The notes under the pieces are model-generated. The model saw only the letters and a list, made by a program, of their open reading frames with translations. It searched no databases and was not told the DNA's origin. 64,000 nt of DNA, from assembly GCF_002027705.1 (NCBI RefSeq), contig NZ_MBTG01000066.1, positions 62,001-126,000 on the forward strand, written 5' to 3'. A program made the translations under genes and the position numbers. The first letter of the stretch is position 1; the number at the start of each line of letters is the position of its first letter. Of the stretch, positions 18,185-27,251 are shown in pieces. Origin of the DNA: Paenibacillus ferrarius (lineage in GTDB: Bacteria; Bacillota; Bacilli; Paenibacillales; NBRC-103111).

Positions 18185-20191
18185 ATGGGGGCAAATGTTG
18201 GTATACCCAGCTCAGAAGACTTATTTCTGCTTCATGAAGGATCCCTTTACCAAAGCTATCGCATCCTAGGGGCGCATGTAAGCAAGACAACCGGGCAAGA
18301 GGGAGTTCGCTTTACCTTATGGGCACCTCATGCCAAACAGATTTATTTGCTTGGTGATTTTAATCAATGGCAATCTGGGGCACACCCCATGGAAAGAGTA
18401 AGCACACTTGGCGTTTGGATGGTATTTGTGCCAGAAGCAGGTGAAGGCGATCATTATAAATACGAGATTCATAGCCAGACAGGTCAAGTTCAGTTGAAAG
18501 CTGATCCCTATGCCTTTTATTCCGAATTACGACCAGGCACCGCCTCGCGTGTCGTTGATTTGGACGGATATGAGTGGCAGGATCAAAGCTGGCAGCAGCT
18601 CAAAAAAGAAGTGCCTGCCTACAATAAGCCGCTTGCTATTTATGAAGTACACTTAGGGACATGGCGCAAGAAAGATCGCCACAGTGAAGATTTATATACA
18701 TATGAGCAGCTGGCAGGCGAGCTTGTGGATTATGCAGCTGAAATGGGATATACCCATATTGAATTAATGCCGCTTGCCGAGCATCCGTTTGACCGGTCTT
18801 GGGGCTATCAAGCGACAGGCTATTATTCTGTAACGAGCCGGCACGGTTCTCCGAAGGCGTTCATGCAATTCGTTGATCGCTGCCACCAGAAGGGGATTGG
18901 CGTCATTATGGACTGGGTGCCAGGCCATTTCTGCAAAGACAGTCATGGACTTCGGCAGTTCGACGGAAAACCCCTGTATGAATATGAAGATCCTCGCAAA
19001 GCGGAAAAGCTGGAGTGGGGGACGCTCACGTTCGACTTCGGGCGACCGGAGGTGCAGAGTTTCTTAATTTCTAATGCTGTTTTTTGGATGGACATGTATC
19101 ATATTGATGGCATTCGTGTGGATGCTGTAGCTTCTATGCTTCATTTGAATTTCGGTAGATGGAATGAAAAGCCGATCAAGAATCAATGGGGCGGGGATGA
19201 TAATCCCGAAGCGGTGGCATTTCTACGCAAATTGAATCAAGTGGTATTCTCCTATTTCCCAGATGCTTTAATGATGGCCGAGGATTCGACGGATTGGCCG
19301 CTCGTTACAGCACCGGTTCATGACGGAGGGCTTGGATTTAATTACAAGTGGAACATGGGCTGGATGAACGATATGCTTCGTTATATGAAGCTTGATCCGA
19401 TTAACCGCAAATATCATCATAAGTTAATTACGTTTTCGTTCATGTACACGTTTAGTGAGAATTATGTGCTTCCTTTTTCTCACGATGAGGTCGTACATGG
19501 CAAACGTTCACTCTTACATAAAATGCCGGGAGATTACTGGCAGAAATTCGCAAATCTACGTGTTCTTTATGGTTATATGTCAGGCCATCCAGGCAAAAAG
19601 CTGTTGTTCATGGGCAGTGAATTCGGTCAATTCGACGAATGGAAGGATCAGGAGGAAGTCGACTGGTTCTTATTGGACGGCTATGAAAAGCACCAGCAAA
19701 TGCATCATTTTGTGAAGTCACTCAACCAATTTTACTTGGATGAACCTGCCTTGTGGCAGTTGGATCATAGTTATGAAGGCTTTCAATGGATTAATCCGCA
19801 TGATGAAAGCCAAAGTGTTGTGACTTTCATGCGCAAAGGGAATTTGCCCGAGGATGACTTGATTCTGGTCTGTAATTTCACCCCGGTCGTTCATCCCGAT
19901 TACCGTATTGGTGTTCCCAAGCATGGCGTCTATGACATTGTTTTTAACAGCGATGATCCTGCGTATGGTGGATCTGGACAAGGCAACAAGCTTCCGATTA
20001 CAAGCGAACAACGCCCATGGCATAATTTGCGTCATAGTCTATCCTTGTGTATTCCGCCGCTTGCGGCTGTTTATATAAAATGTAGAAGTGAATTCCAAAC
20101 TGTGATTGACGAAGTTGAAGGGGGAAATCAGATATGCGCAGTAAAGAGTGTGTTGCCATGCTCCTCGCTGGAGGAGAAGGACGAAGATTAG
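18185..20191 (+). CDS. glgB: 1,4-alpha-glucan branching enzyme
   Basis: Introduces alpha-1,6 branches into glycogen. 668 residues: a CBM48 beta domain (about 35-120), a GH13 barrel with nucleophile Asp313 in DGIRVDAVASM, acid/base Glu366 in MMAEDS, and FSHDEVVHG (His433, Asp434), then a C-terminal beta domain. ATG with TAGGAGG six bases upstream. First gene of glgBCDA. Its last 19 codons overlap the first 58 bases of glgC in another frame, giving an unusual tail (about 20 residues, Cys- and acid-rich) beyond the normal family end. Confidence 0.95.
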   Translation: MGANVGIPSSEDLFLLHEGSLYQSYRILGAHVSKTTGQEGVRFTLWAPHAKQIYLLGDFNQWQSGAHPMERVSTLGVWMVFVPEAGEGDHYKYEIHSQTGQVQLKADPYAFYSELRPGTASRVVDLDGYEWQDQSWQQLKKEVPAYNKPLAIYEVHLGTWRKKDRHSEDLYTYEQLAGELVDYAAEMGYTHIELMPLAEHPFDRSWGYQATGYYSVTSRHGSPKAFMQFVDRCHQKGIGVIMDWVPGHFCKDSHGLRQFDGKPLYEYEDPRKAEKLEWGTLTFDFGRPEVQSFLISNAVFWMDMYHIDGIRVDAVASMLHLNFGRWNEKPIKNQWGGDDNPEAVAFLRKLNQVVFSYFPDALMMAEDSTDWPLVTAPVHDGGLGFNYKWNMGWMNDMLRYMKLDPINRKYHHKLITFSFMYTFSENYVLPFSHDEVVHGKRSLLHKMPGDYWQKFANLRVLYGYMSGHPGKKLLFMGSEFGQFDEWKDQEEVDWFLLDGYEKHQQMHHFVKSLNQFYLDEPALWQLDHSYEGFQWINPHDESQSVVTFMRKGNLPEDDLILVCNFTPVVHPDYRIGVPKHGVYDIVFNSDDPAYGGSGQGNKLPITSEQRPWHNLRHSLSLCIPPLAAVYIKCRSEFQTVIDEVEGGNQICAVKSVLPCSSLEEKDED

Positions 20192-21282
20192 GCGTTCTGA
20201 CGAACAATTTGGCTAAGCCAGCCGTGCATTTTGGCGGGAAGTATCGGATTATTGATTTCACCCTTAGCAATTGCACGAACTCAGGAATTGACACTGTCGG
20301 TGTTCTTACGCAGTATCAGCCGCTGGTACTCAACACGTATATCGGCATTGGAAGCTCATGGGATTTGGACCGTAAATATGGCGGTGTCACGGTACTGCCA
20401 CCCTTCATGGAGCAAAAAGGCGGCGATTGGTACAAAGGCACAGCCAATGCCATCTACCGCAACATTGGTTTTATTGAGCAATATGATCCTGAGTATGTCT
20501 TGGTCATTTCAGGTGATCACATTTATAAAATGGACTATGATCTCATGCTGTCGTATCACAAAGAGAAGAAGGCGGATGCTACCATTGCTGTTATTGAAGT
20601 GAAATGGGAAGAAACCAGCCGCTTCGGGATTATGAGCGTGAATGACAAACAGGAAGTAACTGAATTCGCAGAAAAACCAAAAGAAGCTAACAGCAACTTG
20701 GCTTCGATGGGTATCTATATTTTTAACTGGAGTGTACTGAAGGCTTATCTGCTTGAAGATGAAGCTAATCCGAACTCCAGCAAAGATTTCGGTAAAGATA
20801 TCATTCCAATGATGTTGAAAGATGAAGCAAGGATGTTCGCGTATCCTTTCGAAGGGTACTGGAAAGACGTCGGTACGATCGACAGCTTATGGGAAGCGAA
20901 TATGGATCTGTTGGATGATAAAAATGAGCTCAATCTGAACGATAAAGATTGGCGTGTTTATTCCCAGAATCCCTATCAGCCAGCCCAATATATTGCTCCA
21001 ACGGCTAACATCAAGCGTTCGCTTGTGAATGAAGGCTGTGCGATTTTTGGCGATGTTGATCATTCTGTGTTATTTTTTGGCGTGCAGGTAGGCGAAGGCA
21101 GCCAAATCCGCGATTCTGTCATCATGCCGAATGCCAAAATTGGCAATAACGTCACCATACATAAAGCTATTATTGGTGAAAATACGGTGGTTGAAGACGG
21201 GGCTGTCGTAGATGGCAACGGGGAAATAGTACTTATCGGCGGCAATGAACGAATTACAGCGAACGCCATTCAGAAGGGATGA
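20134..21282 (+). CDS. glgC: Glucose-1-phosphate adenylyltransferase, catalytic subunit
   Basis: Makes ADP-glucose, the glucosyl donor for glycogen, from glucose-1-phosphate and ATP. 382 residues: nucleotidyltransferase domain with LLAGGEGRRLGVLT, the lysine in LAKPAVHFGGKYRIIDF, SGDHIYKMDYD, and a C-terminal left-handed beta helix (from about 285). The ATG at 20134 has GAAGGGGG 9 bases upstream, which lies inside glgB. Works with the glgD product, as in Bacillus and Geobacillus. Confidence 0.95.
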   Translation: MRSKECVAMLLAGGEGRRLGVLTNNLAKPAVHFGGKYRIIDFTLSNCTNSGIDTVGVLTQYQPLVLNTYIGIGSSWDLDRKYGGVTVLPPFMEQKGGDWYKGTANAIYRNIGFIEQYDPEYVLVISGDHIYKMDYDLMLSYHKEKKADATIAVIEVKWEETSRFGIMSVNDKQEVTEFAEKPKEANSNLASMGIYIFNWSVLKAYLLEDEANPNSSKDFGKDIIPMMLKDEARMFAYPFEGYWKDVGTIDSLWEANMDLLDDKNELNLNDKDWRVYSQNPYQPAQYIAPTANIKRSLVNEGCAIFGDVDHSVLFFGVQVGEGSQIRDSVIMPNAKIGNNVTIHKAIIGENTVVEDGAVVDGNGEIVLIGGNERITANAIQKG

Positions 21283-21288
21283 TATCAG

Positions 21289-22398
21289 ATGAAACATGTG
21301 ATGGGTGTCATTAATTTAGTAAATGAACCGGATGATTTGGAGGAACTGACTTATTTTCGCTGCCCGGCTTCGGTGCCGTTCGGAGGACGTTATCGGTTAA
21401 TTGATTTTACCTTATCCAATATGGTTAATTCAGGAATTGATAATGTGGCCGTCTTCACCCAACACAAATATCGTTCGTTAATGGATCACCTGGGGTCCGG
21501 CAAAGAGTGGGATCTGGACAGAAAGCGCGGCGGTTTGTTCGTACTGCCATCTGTGATGGATGAGCCTACAGGAATTTCCCGTGGCGACTTATATCAATTC
21601 TACAGCCACCGCGACTATTTCTATCGGGGGAAAGAGGAATTGGTCATTATTTCACGCAGTCATATGGTGTGCAACCTTGACTTGCGCGACGTGGTTCGCT
21701 ATCACGAAGATTCACAAGCCGACATTACGGTTATATATAAACAGACGGATGAAGAGATTCAAGGGAAATTTCGCCGCCTAGCTGTGAAAGAAAGCGGTCA
21801 AGTGACCCTTATGGAAGATCACACGGGACGTTTGCGGACCAACAATATATCGATGGAAATGTATGTGATGAGCAAAGCATTGCTGCTGGATATGGTTGAA
21901 TCGTGCTTAGCGCAAGGATATGATCATCTGGTTCGTGACGGTATCATGAAGAACATTGATAAATTGAGTGTTTATGGGTATAAATTCGAAGGCCACGTGG
22001 GCATCGTTAATTCGATCCAAGGCTACTATAAGCACAGTATGCAGCTTCTGAATCCTGCCATCTGGAGAGAACTATTCTTCCAGAAGAATCTGATTTATAC
22101 CAAGGTCAAGGATGAACCGCCGGCCAAGTACTCGGATTCCGCAGCAGTGAAGAACACGCTTCTGGCGAACGGCTGCATGATCGAAGGCAAGGTCGAGAAT
22201 AGTATCCTGTTCCGTGGTGTGAAAATTCGTAAGGGTGCTTATGTGAAGAACAGCATCATTCTTCAGAACTGTGAGATCGAGGAGAATGTGATTATCGAGA
22301 ATGCCATTCTGGATAAAGATGTCTTCATCAGCCGCGGCCGCGTGTTGACAGGTGACAACAAAGCGCCATTCATCGCAGCGAAAACGAAAGTGATTTAG
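21289..22398 (+). CDS. glgD: Glucose-1-phosphate adenylyltransferase, regulatory subunit
   Basis: Non-catalytic partner of GlgC, 369 residues. It keeps the fold (FGGRYRLIDFTLSN, C-terminal beta-helix repeats around GCMIEGKVENSILFRGV) but the N-terminal glycine-rich ATP loop is absent: the protein begins MKHVMGVINLVNEPDDL where GlgC has GGEGRRL. This is the known GlgD signature. Starts six bases after glgC with AAGGGATG as ribosome site. Confidence 0.93.
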   Translation: MKHVMGVINLVNEPDDLEELTYFRCPASVPFGGRYRLIDFTLSNMVNSGIDNVAVFTQHKYRSLMDHLGSGKEWDLDRKRGGLFVLPSVMDEPTGISRGDLYQFYSHRDYFYRGKEELVIISRSHMVCNLDLRDVVRYHEDSQADITVIYKQTDEEIQGKFRRLAVKESGQVTLMEDHTGRLRTNNISMEMYVMSKALLLDMVESCLAQGYDHLVRDGIMKNIDKLSVYGYKFEGHVGIVNSIQGYYKHSMQLLNPAIWRELFFQKNLIYTKVKDEPPAKYSDSAAVKNTLLANGCMIEGKVENSILFRGVKIRKGAYVKNSIILQNCEIEENVIIENAILDKDVFISRGRVLTGDNKAPFIAAKTKVI

Positions 22399-22416
22399 TC
22401 TGGAGGAGTGGGAAGA

Positions 22417-23847
22417 TTGAAAGTACTTTTTGCCGCATCAGAGGCTGTACCTTTTATTAAAACCGGAGGTCTGGCTGATGTCATTGGCTCACTGCCGAAG
22501 GAACTGAGCCAGCAAGGTCTGGATGTCAGAGTGATTCTGCCGAAGTATGGCGATATCCCAGCCAAGTATCGGGAGGCTATGACGTCGGTCGTCACGTTTG
22601 ATATTTATGTCGGTTGGCGCAAGCAGTACATCGGGATTGACGTGCTTGAACAGGATGGCGTTACGTTCTATTTCGTGGATAATGAATTTTACTTCAAACG
22701 ACCTGGTATTTATGGATACGGCGATGAAGCTGAGCGATTCGGCTTCTTCTGCAGAGGCGTGATTGAGGCCCTGCCGCTGCTTGATTTCCAGCCGGATGTT
22801 ATTCATTGTCATGATTGGCAAGCCAGTATGATCCCTGTTTTGCTGAAAGCTCACTATCAGCATTTGCCTTTCTTTAACCAGATCAAAACGGTAACGACCG
22901 TTCATAACCTGAAATATCAAGGCGTGTTTGATCAATCGCTCTTGAAAGATTTGTTCGGTTTGTCTGACGATCATTTCACGGGCAATGCGCTTGAATTGCA
23001 CGGCGGCGCCAGTTTCCTCAAAGGCGGACTTCTGTACTCGGATCGTTTGACTACGGTGAGTCAGACTTATGCCGAAGAAATCCAAACGCCTTATTACGGG
23101 GAGTATTTGGACAGCCTGCTGCGGCACCGGAAGGATCAACTGCAAGGCATCGTCAATGGCATTGACTATGACATCTTCGATCCGATGACGGACCCGCACC
23201 TTGTGGTGAATTATCGTGATTCTTTACCCAAGAAGCAGCAAAACAAGCTGGCTCTTCAGGAGCGTTTGGGCTTGCCGGTGGATGGAGATGTCCCGATGAT
23301 TGCCTTGGTTACGCGTCTTGTGCAGCAAAAAGGGCTGGATCTTATCCAGCACGTGCTTCCAGAGATACTAGGTTTGGATATCCAACTCGTAGTGCTGGGT
23401 ACAGGGGAAGCGGGCTATGAGCAAATGTTCCGCTACGCCGCTCAGACACACCCGGGTAAAGTGTCGGCTCAAATTAATTTCGATGAAGCTTTGGCTCATC
23501 AAATTTATGCGGCTTCAGACATGTTCTTGATGCCTTCGCAGTTCGAGCCTTGCGGCATAGGCCAATTAATTGCCCTCAGGTATCGATCAGTCCCTATTGT
23601 AAGAGAGACAGGCGGGCTCAAAGATACGGTCCAACCGTACAATGAGTTTACTGGAGAAGGAACTGGTTTCACCTTCAGCCATTATAACGCGCATGATATG
23701 CTGCACACGATTCGCCGAGCTGTATTTTTCTACAAGAATGATCGAGATGCTTGGTTGAAAATGCAGCAAAATATGAAAAAGGGCGATTTCAGTTGGAAAA
23801 AATCAGCTGCGCAATATATGGCACTTTATAAGGATATGGTGAAATAA
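22417..23847 (+). CDS. glgA: Glycogen synthase (ADP-glucose dependent, GT5)
   Basis: Transfers glucose from ADP-glucose to the growing alpha-1,4 glucan. 476 residues with two Rossmann domains; the N-terminal KTGG (Lys15) binds ADP-glucose, and FLMPSQFEPCGIGQLIALRYRS-like C-terminal region holds the catalytic ExxxxGL-type segment (EPCGIGQL). The TTG at 22417 gives the canonical start MKVLFAASEAVPFIKTGG and has GGAGGAG 8 bases upstream, better than GTG 22408, which overlaps the ribosome site. Last gene of the operon, followed by a terminator. Confidence 0.94.
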   Translation: MKVLFAASEAVPFIKTGGLADVIGSLPKELSQQGLDVRVILPKYGDIPAKYREAMTSVVTFDIYVGWRKQYIGIDVLEQDGVTFYFVDNEFYFKRPGIYGYGDEAERFGFFCRGVIEALPLLDFQPDVIHCHDWQASMIPVLLKAHYQHLPFFNQIKTVTTVHNLKYQGVFDQSLLKDLFGLSDDHFTGNALELHGGASFLKGGLLYSDRLTTVSQTYAEEIQTPYYGEYLDSLLRHRKDQLQGIVNGIDYDIFDPMTDPHLVVNYRDSLPKKQQNKLALQERLGLPVDGDVPMIALVTRLVQQKGLDLIQHVLPEILGLDIQLVVLGTGEAGYEQMFRYAAQTHPGKVSAQINFDEALAHQIYAASDMFLMPSQFEPCGIGQLIALRYRSVPIVRETGGLKDTVQPYNEFTGEGTGFTFSHYNAHDMLHTIRRAVFFYKNDRDAWLKMQQNMKKGDFSWKKSAAQYMALYKDMVK

Positions 23848-23858
23848 ATGTTCTAAAC

Positions 23859-23895
23859 AAGGACTGGGGGCTTATGGCTTCCAGTCTTTGCTTTT
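23859..23895 (+). terminator. Terminator of the glg operon
   Basis: Stem aaggactgg / ccagtctt with a 13-base loop and a broken T tail, 12 bases after the glgA stop. Confidence 0.7.
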
Positions 23896-23997
23896 CAGAA
23901 TACTCTTGCTCCCATTACGCGGATAAGGGCTTTTTCGTATTTGGCCTATTTGAGGTATAATGGGTATCATTGGACAATGAAATGGTGGAGTTGAATT

Positions 23998-25452
23998 ATG
24001 TACTGGTACTCACACGCACTTACGTTTTTATTCGTTATTAATATTTTGCTTGCGATTGCGGTTGTTTTTTTGGAACGGCGAAATGTAGCCGCAACATGGT
24101 CTTGGTTGATGGTGCTTTTGTTCATTCCTATTTTAGGATTTATTCTATATGTGATATTCGGACAAAATCTAAGCCGCAGAAAGCTGTACAAATGGAATCG
24201 CCGCATGCTGGAAAGGGTTCAAACCGTTATTTCCGAGCAGCGGGAACAATTGATGGATGGGACACTGCCTTATATTGATCCTATGGTAGGCCAGTATCGA
24301 GATTTAATTTATTTGAATGTGGCTACGAATGATGCTTTCCTAACGCAAGACAACGGGGTACATATTTTTACAGACGGCGTAGCGAAATTCAGTGATTTAT
24401 TAATGAAAATTGAAGCTGCTGAATCGCATATTCATATGCAGTATTACATCGTGAAGAATGATTCTTTGGGACAAAAGGTGATGCAGGCTCTGACTAAAAA
24501 AGCGGAACAAGGCGTTATTGTCAGGTTCTTGTACGATGATATTGGTTCACGATCATTGAAGGATTCGTTTTTTCGGGACTTTCTGAAAGCAGGGGGTCAG
24601 AAGGCGGCCTTTTTTCCATCACGAATTCCTTATTTGAATTATCGGGTGAATTATCGGAACCATCGCAAGCTTGTCATCATTGATGGTCAGATTGGTTATA
24701 TGGGCGGCTTCAATGTGGGCAACGAGTACCTTGGGTTAGATCCGAAATTTGGCTACTGGAGAGATACCCATTTGCGTTTGACGGGCAGTGTAGTCAGGGC
24801 GCTGCAGTCCCGATTTATTCTCGATTGGAATTTAGCTTCAGAAACGATGATGGAACTGGAACCGTACTATTTCCCAGATCCCAAAATAACCGAAGAACCG
24901 GCACAGGTGCCTATGCAAATTGTGGCAAGTGGACCAAACGAAGCTTGGCCTCATTTTGTGTATACCTTTTTGAAGATGATTCATATGGCGAAGAGTCGAA
25001 TTTTGCTGCAAACGCCTTATTTTATCCCGGAAGAAAGCATGCTGAATGCTTTGCGAATAGCAGCTTTGTCAGGGATCGAAGTACGCATCATGATTCCACA
25101 GAAAGCAGATCACTTATTCGTTCATTGGGCATCCTTGTATTATGTAGGTGAGCTGCTGCGCGCAGGGGTGAAATGTTATTTGTATGATCAAGGCTTTTTG
25201 CATGCGAAAACGATCGTTGTCGATGGCAAAGTTGCTTCCGTGGGAACGGCCAATTTCGATATTCGCAGCTTGCGGCTTAATTTTGAGACCAATGCCCTTA
25301 TGTACCATGCGGAAACAGCTAAAAAGCTGGAAAATACGTTCTGGAAGGACATGGAAGGGTGTATGGAGTTGACGCTTGAGGAATACGATAAACGCTCACT
25401 GCGCATTCGTTTTCTGGAATCTGTCTCTAAGTTAATATCTCCTATTCTATAG
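23998..25452 (+). CDS. cls: Cardiolipin synthase
   Basis: Joins two phosphatidylglycerol molecules into cardiolipin in the membrane. 484 residues: two N-terminal membrane segments (about 5-25 and 32-55), then two phospholipase-D units with HKD motifs, HRKLVIIDG (His222) and HAKTIVVDG (His402), each with the downstream Gly/Asn strand. ATG with GGTGGAG upstream. A TATAAT at 23956-23961 is the probable -10 of its own promoter, as the gene follows the glg terminator. Confidence 0.94.
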   Translation: MYWYSHALTFLFVINILLAIAVVFLERRNVAATWSWLMVLLFIPILGFILYVIFGQNLSRRKLYKWNRRMLERVQTVISEQREQLMDGTLPYIDPMVGQYRDLIYLNVATNDAFLTQDNGVHIFTDGVAKFSDLLMKIEAAESHIHMQYYIVKNDSLGQKVMQALTKKAEQGVIVRFLYDDIGSRSLKDSFFRDFLKAGGQKAAFFPSRIPYLNYRVNYRNHRKLVIIDGQIGYMGGFNVGNEYLGLDPKFGYWRDTHLRLTGSVVRALQSRFILDWNLASETMMELEPYYFPDPKITEEPAQVPMQIVASGPNEAWPHFVYTFLKMIHMAKSRILLQTPYFIPEESMLNALRIAALSGIEVRIMIPQKADHLFVHWASLYYVGELLRAGVKCYLYDQGFLHAKTIVVDGKVASVGTANFDIRSLRLNFETNALMYHAETAKKLENTFWKDMEGCMELTLEEYDKRSLRIRFLESVSKLISPIL

Positions 25453-25531
25453 TTTGTTCTGGTTTTGGGATAGCCCTAATGATTAGCGCTGGCTTGAAAG
25501 AATCCCTCTGGCATCCATTTGCATGCAAAAG

Positions 25532-25560
25532 AACCGTCAGGAGGTTTCCTGACGGTTTTC
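25532..25560. terminator. Bidirectional terminator between cls and the VOC gene
   Basis: Near-perfect stem aaccgtcagga / tcctgacggtt with a 4-base loop and T4 on the plus side, A-rich on the left, between convergent genes. Confidence 0.8.
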
Positions 25561-25574
25561 TCATTTAATAGGAA

Positions 25575-26003
25575 TTAGTAAACAGTTTCGCCATTGTCAT
25601 AGTTAAACTGCCACTGGATACCGAATTTATCTTCCAAGTTGCCATAGCATTTGCTCCAAAAAGTTTCTTGCAGCTCCATGCCTACTTTTCCGCCTTCTTT
25701 TAGCTTATGAAAGGCATTTTGGACTTCTACCAAGTTGGGACTGACCAGCGATAAGCTGATATTGTTTCCAGCTATATAAGGCATGCCAGGGAACGTATCA
25801 GAGAACATGACTGTGCTGCCGCTAATGCTCAGGCGAGCGTGCATAACCAAATTCTTGGCTTCTTCTGGAAGCGGGTAGGAAGGATCTTGAGGGTTGTCTC
25901 CAAATGTCATAATGTTGGGCTTCTCTAAGCCGAATACTGAGGCATAATACTCAACGGCCTCTCGACAGTTTCCTTTGAAATTCAAATAAATATCCAATGA
26001 CAT
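25575..26003 (-). CDS. VOC-superfamily (PhnB/glyoxalase-like) protein
   Basis: 142-residue protein of the PhnB-like branch of the vicinal-oxygen-chelate fold. Start SLDIYLNFKGNCREAVEYYASVF, middle GSTVMFSDTFPGMPY and end WQFNY are typical. These proteins usually act as dimers; true enzymatic activity is rarely known, and metal ligands are not obvious here. GAAGGAG precedes the ATG by 8 bases. Single gene, convergent with cls. Confidence 0.85.
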   Translation of the reverse strand: MSLDIYLNFKGNCREAVEYYASVFGLEKPNIMTFGDNPQDPSYPLPEEAKNLVMHARLSISGSTVMFSDTFPGMPYIAGNNISLSLVSPNLVEVQNAFHKLKEGGKVGMELQETFWSKCYGNLEDKFGIQWQFNYDNGETVY

Positions 26004-26112
26004 TCATTTCACTCCTTCGCTTTATTGGGTAGAAGATGTACCTTCCAAATTGTATCATTTTACAGTTCTAAAGCCAATGTTAGAGGCACAGCCCGCATTA
26101 GGGCAAACGCAC

Positions 26113-26135
26113 AGAAAAGGCTGCCTAAGGCAGCC
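26113..26135 (-). terminator. Minus-strand terminator
   Basis: Perfect 7-bp stem ggctgcc / ggcagcc with a 3-base loop, followed on the minus strand by TTTTCT. It needs a minus-strand transcript upstream, which supports the remnant at 26136-26318. Confidence 0.65.
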
Positions 26136-26318
26136 TCATTTACCGCGATGTTTTTCTTTTGCTTTTTGAACTCTGAGTCGGTTAGTTTCAAACGAACCGC
26201 CCCCTTTGCTCCAATCAGAATGCGGGACATCCCAAGGGGGGAAGGTTACTGACAAGGGATACTTTGTATCCGCATGCGTCCGGACTACCAACCGGAACTG
26301 TGTTTTGGCATTCTGCTT
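26136..26318 (-). other. Possible small gene or 3' remnant of a lost gene
   Basis: Minus-strand open frame whose last part reads like real protein (FPPWDVPHSDWSK, then a basic tail NRLRVQKAKEKHRGK) and stops immediately before an intrinsic terminator. The only in-frame start, TTG at 26291, has no ribosome site, so this may be the 3' end of a gene whose 5' part was lost. Family not recognised. Confidence 0.3.
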
Positions 26319-26411
26319 TTATTATCCAAAAATCACATCTCTTTTTCAAGCGGTATATCACATGCAGTTTGGGGTCAAAGTAGGAAAGAATAAGTGAAAA
26401 GGAATGTGATC

Positions 26412-27104
26412 ATGAAGGAAACCATAGTCGCGGACATTACCAAACCGAAAAGCAGAAGATGTCTTTATCATTTTACGAGAATAAAAAATTTGCCGGCAAT
26501 GGCTCATTTCGATACGTTGTTCTCCAGCTATATGCTCAATCCCGTCCTGCCAGGAGAACGCCGAACTTCGGCTTTAAACGCAATATACAAGGAACATGCG
26601 ATCACGATTAATGCTCATTTGAGAATTCCAGACAGTATGATAGATCCGTCTACTTCACAGGAGCAATTTCGAGCGTGTATAGATCGGCATGTATTTTTTT
26701 GGCCAACGTTGAAGGATTGTCAGAAAATGCTAGCTACTTATACAAGAAGAGAGCCACATGAAGGGTTTGCCGTATTAGAATTTGACGCGAGCGCACTACT
26801 GCTTGCACACTATTCCGAAGTGAAGTTATCCAAATATGACTCCGGAAGCTCACCGCGGTATCCCAAATCCTGTTCCTACAAGAAAAGTCCTGAGATGTTC
26901 CTACCCCTGAACAGTTATAAGACGGTTAAAAATCATCTTGTACCTACAAAAGCTTCCGAAATTCGAGAGGTAGTTGTCGAAGATCAAGTTACTTTGATCT
27001 CACATTATTTACGAGCTGTATATGCAGATCATAGGGAGGCAATACCGGCAAGATGGGAGAGTTTGGTGAAGCCGCTGGCTAATTTACAACAAGAGAACAT
27101 GTGA
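26412..27104 (+). CDS. DUF7002-like protein, possible ADP-ribosyltransferase-like fold
   Basis: 230-residue protein of uncertain function. It opens with RCLYHFTRIKNLPAM, the 'YH(F/I)T...NLP' pattern shared by DUF7002 proteins and by DarT-like ADP-ribosyltransferases, and has HVFFWPT, a middle strand GFAVLEFDASALL and a later KLSKYDSGSSPR motif as in DUF7002. No signal peptide or membrane segment. ATG 26412 has AAAAGGA 8 bases upstream; GTG 26394 with AGGAAAG is an alternative that adds six residues. No antitoxin-like partner is adjacent, so a toxin role is only a possibility. Confidence 0.6.
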   Translation: MKETIVADITKPKSRRCLYHFTRIKNLPAMAHFDTLFSSYMLNPVLPGERRTSALNAIYKEHAITINAHLRIPDSMIDPSTSQEQFRACIDRHVFFWPTLKDCQKMLATYTRREPHEGFAVLEFDASALLLAHYSEVKLSKYDSGSSPRYPKSCSYKKSPEMFLPLNSYKTVKNHLVPTKASEIREVVVEDQVTLISHYLRAVYADHREAIPARWESLVKPLANLQQENM

Positions 27105-27175
27105 AAAGCGGTCGATTCTGGGGCGTAGTTATACAATTGTGCTGCTCCTCTAAGTAAACTCAGCATTTTTGCGTA

Positions 27176-27204
27176 TTCACAAATGGGCAATATTCATATA
27201 TACT
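27176..27204 (+). promoter_or_regulatory. Sigma-A promoter of the siderophore-binding gene
   Basis: TTCACA (27176-27181), 17-base spacer, TATACT (27199-27204). Predicted transcription start near 27211, directly before the Fur box. Confidence 0.65.
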
Positions 27205-27214
27205 CCACTATATC

Positions 27215-27234
27215 GATAATGATAATCAGTATCA
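27215..27234 (+). promoter_or_regulatory. Fur box (iron repression)
   Basis: gataatgataatcagtatc matches the classical 19-bp Fur site at 18 of 19 positions and contains a 7-1-7 site (27220-27234) with one mismatch. It lies over the predicted transcription start, so iron-bound Fur should block transcription. Confidence 0.85.
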
Positions 27235-27251
27235 TTCAAGGGGAGAGTATA

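Larger units (their letters stand above)
26004..26411. other. Intergenic region with a terminator and a possible gene remnant
   Basis: About 400 bases without a recognised gene. On the minus strand the frame 26318-26136 is open for 60 codons and ends two bases before a good terminator hairpin (see next entries). The right end holds the ribosome site of the DUF7002-like gene. Confidence 0.45.

Noticed and set aside
26025..26397. Two short plus-strand ORFs (75 and 63 codons) between the VOC and DUF7002-like genes
   Set aside because: No ribosome sites, unlikely amino-acid composition, and a minus-strand terminator hairpin lies within the first.
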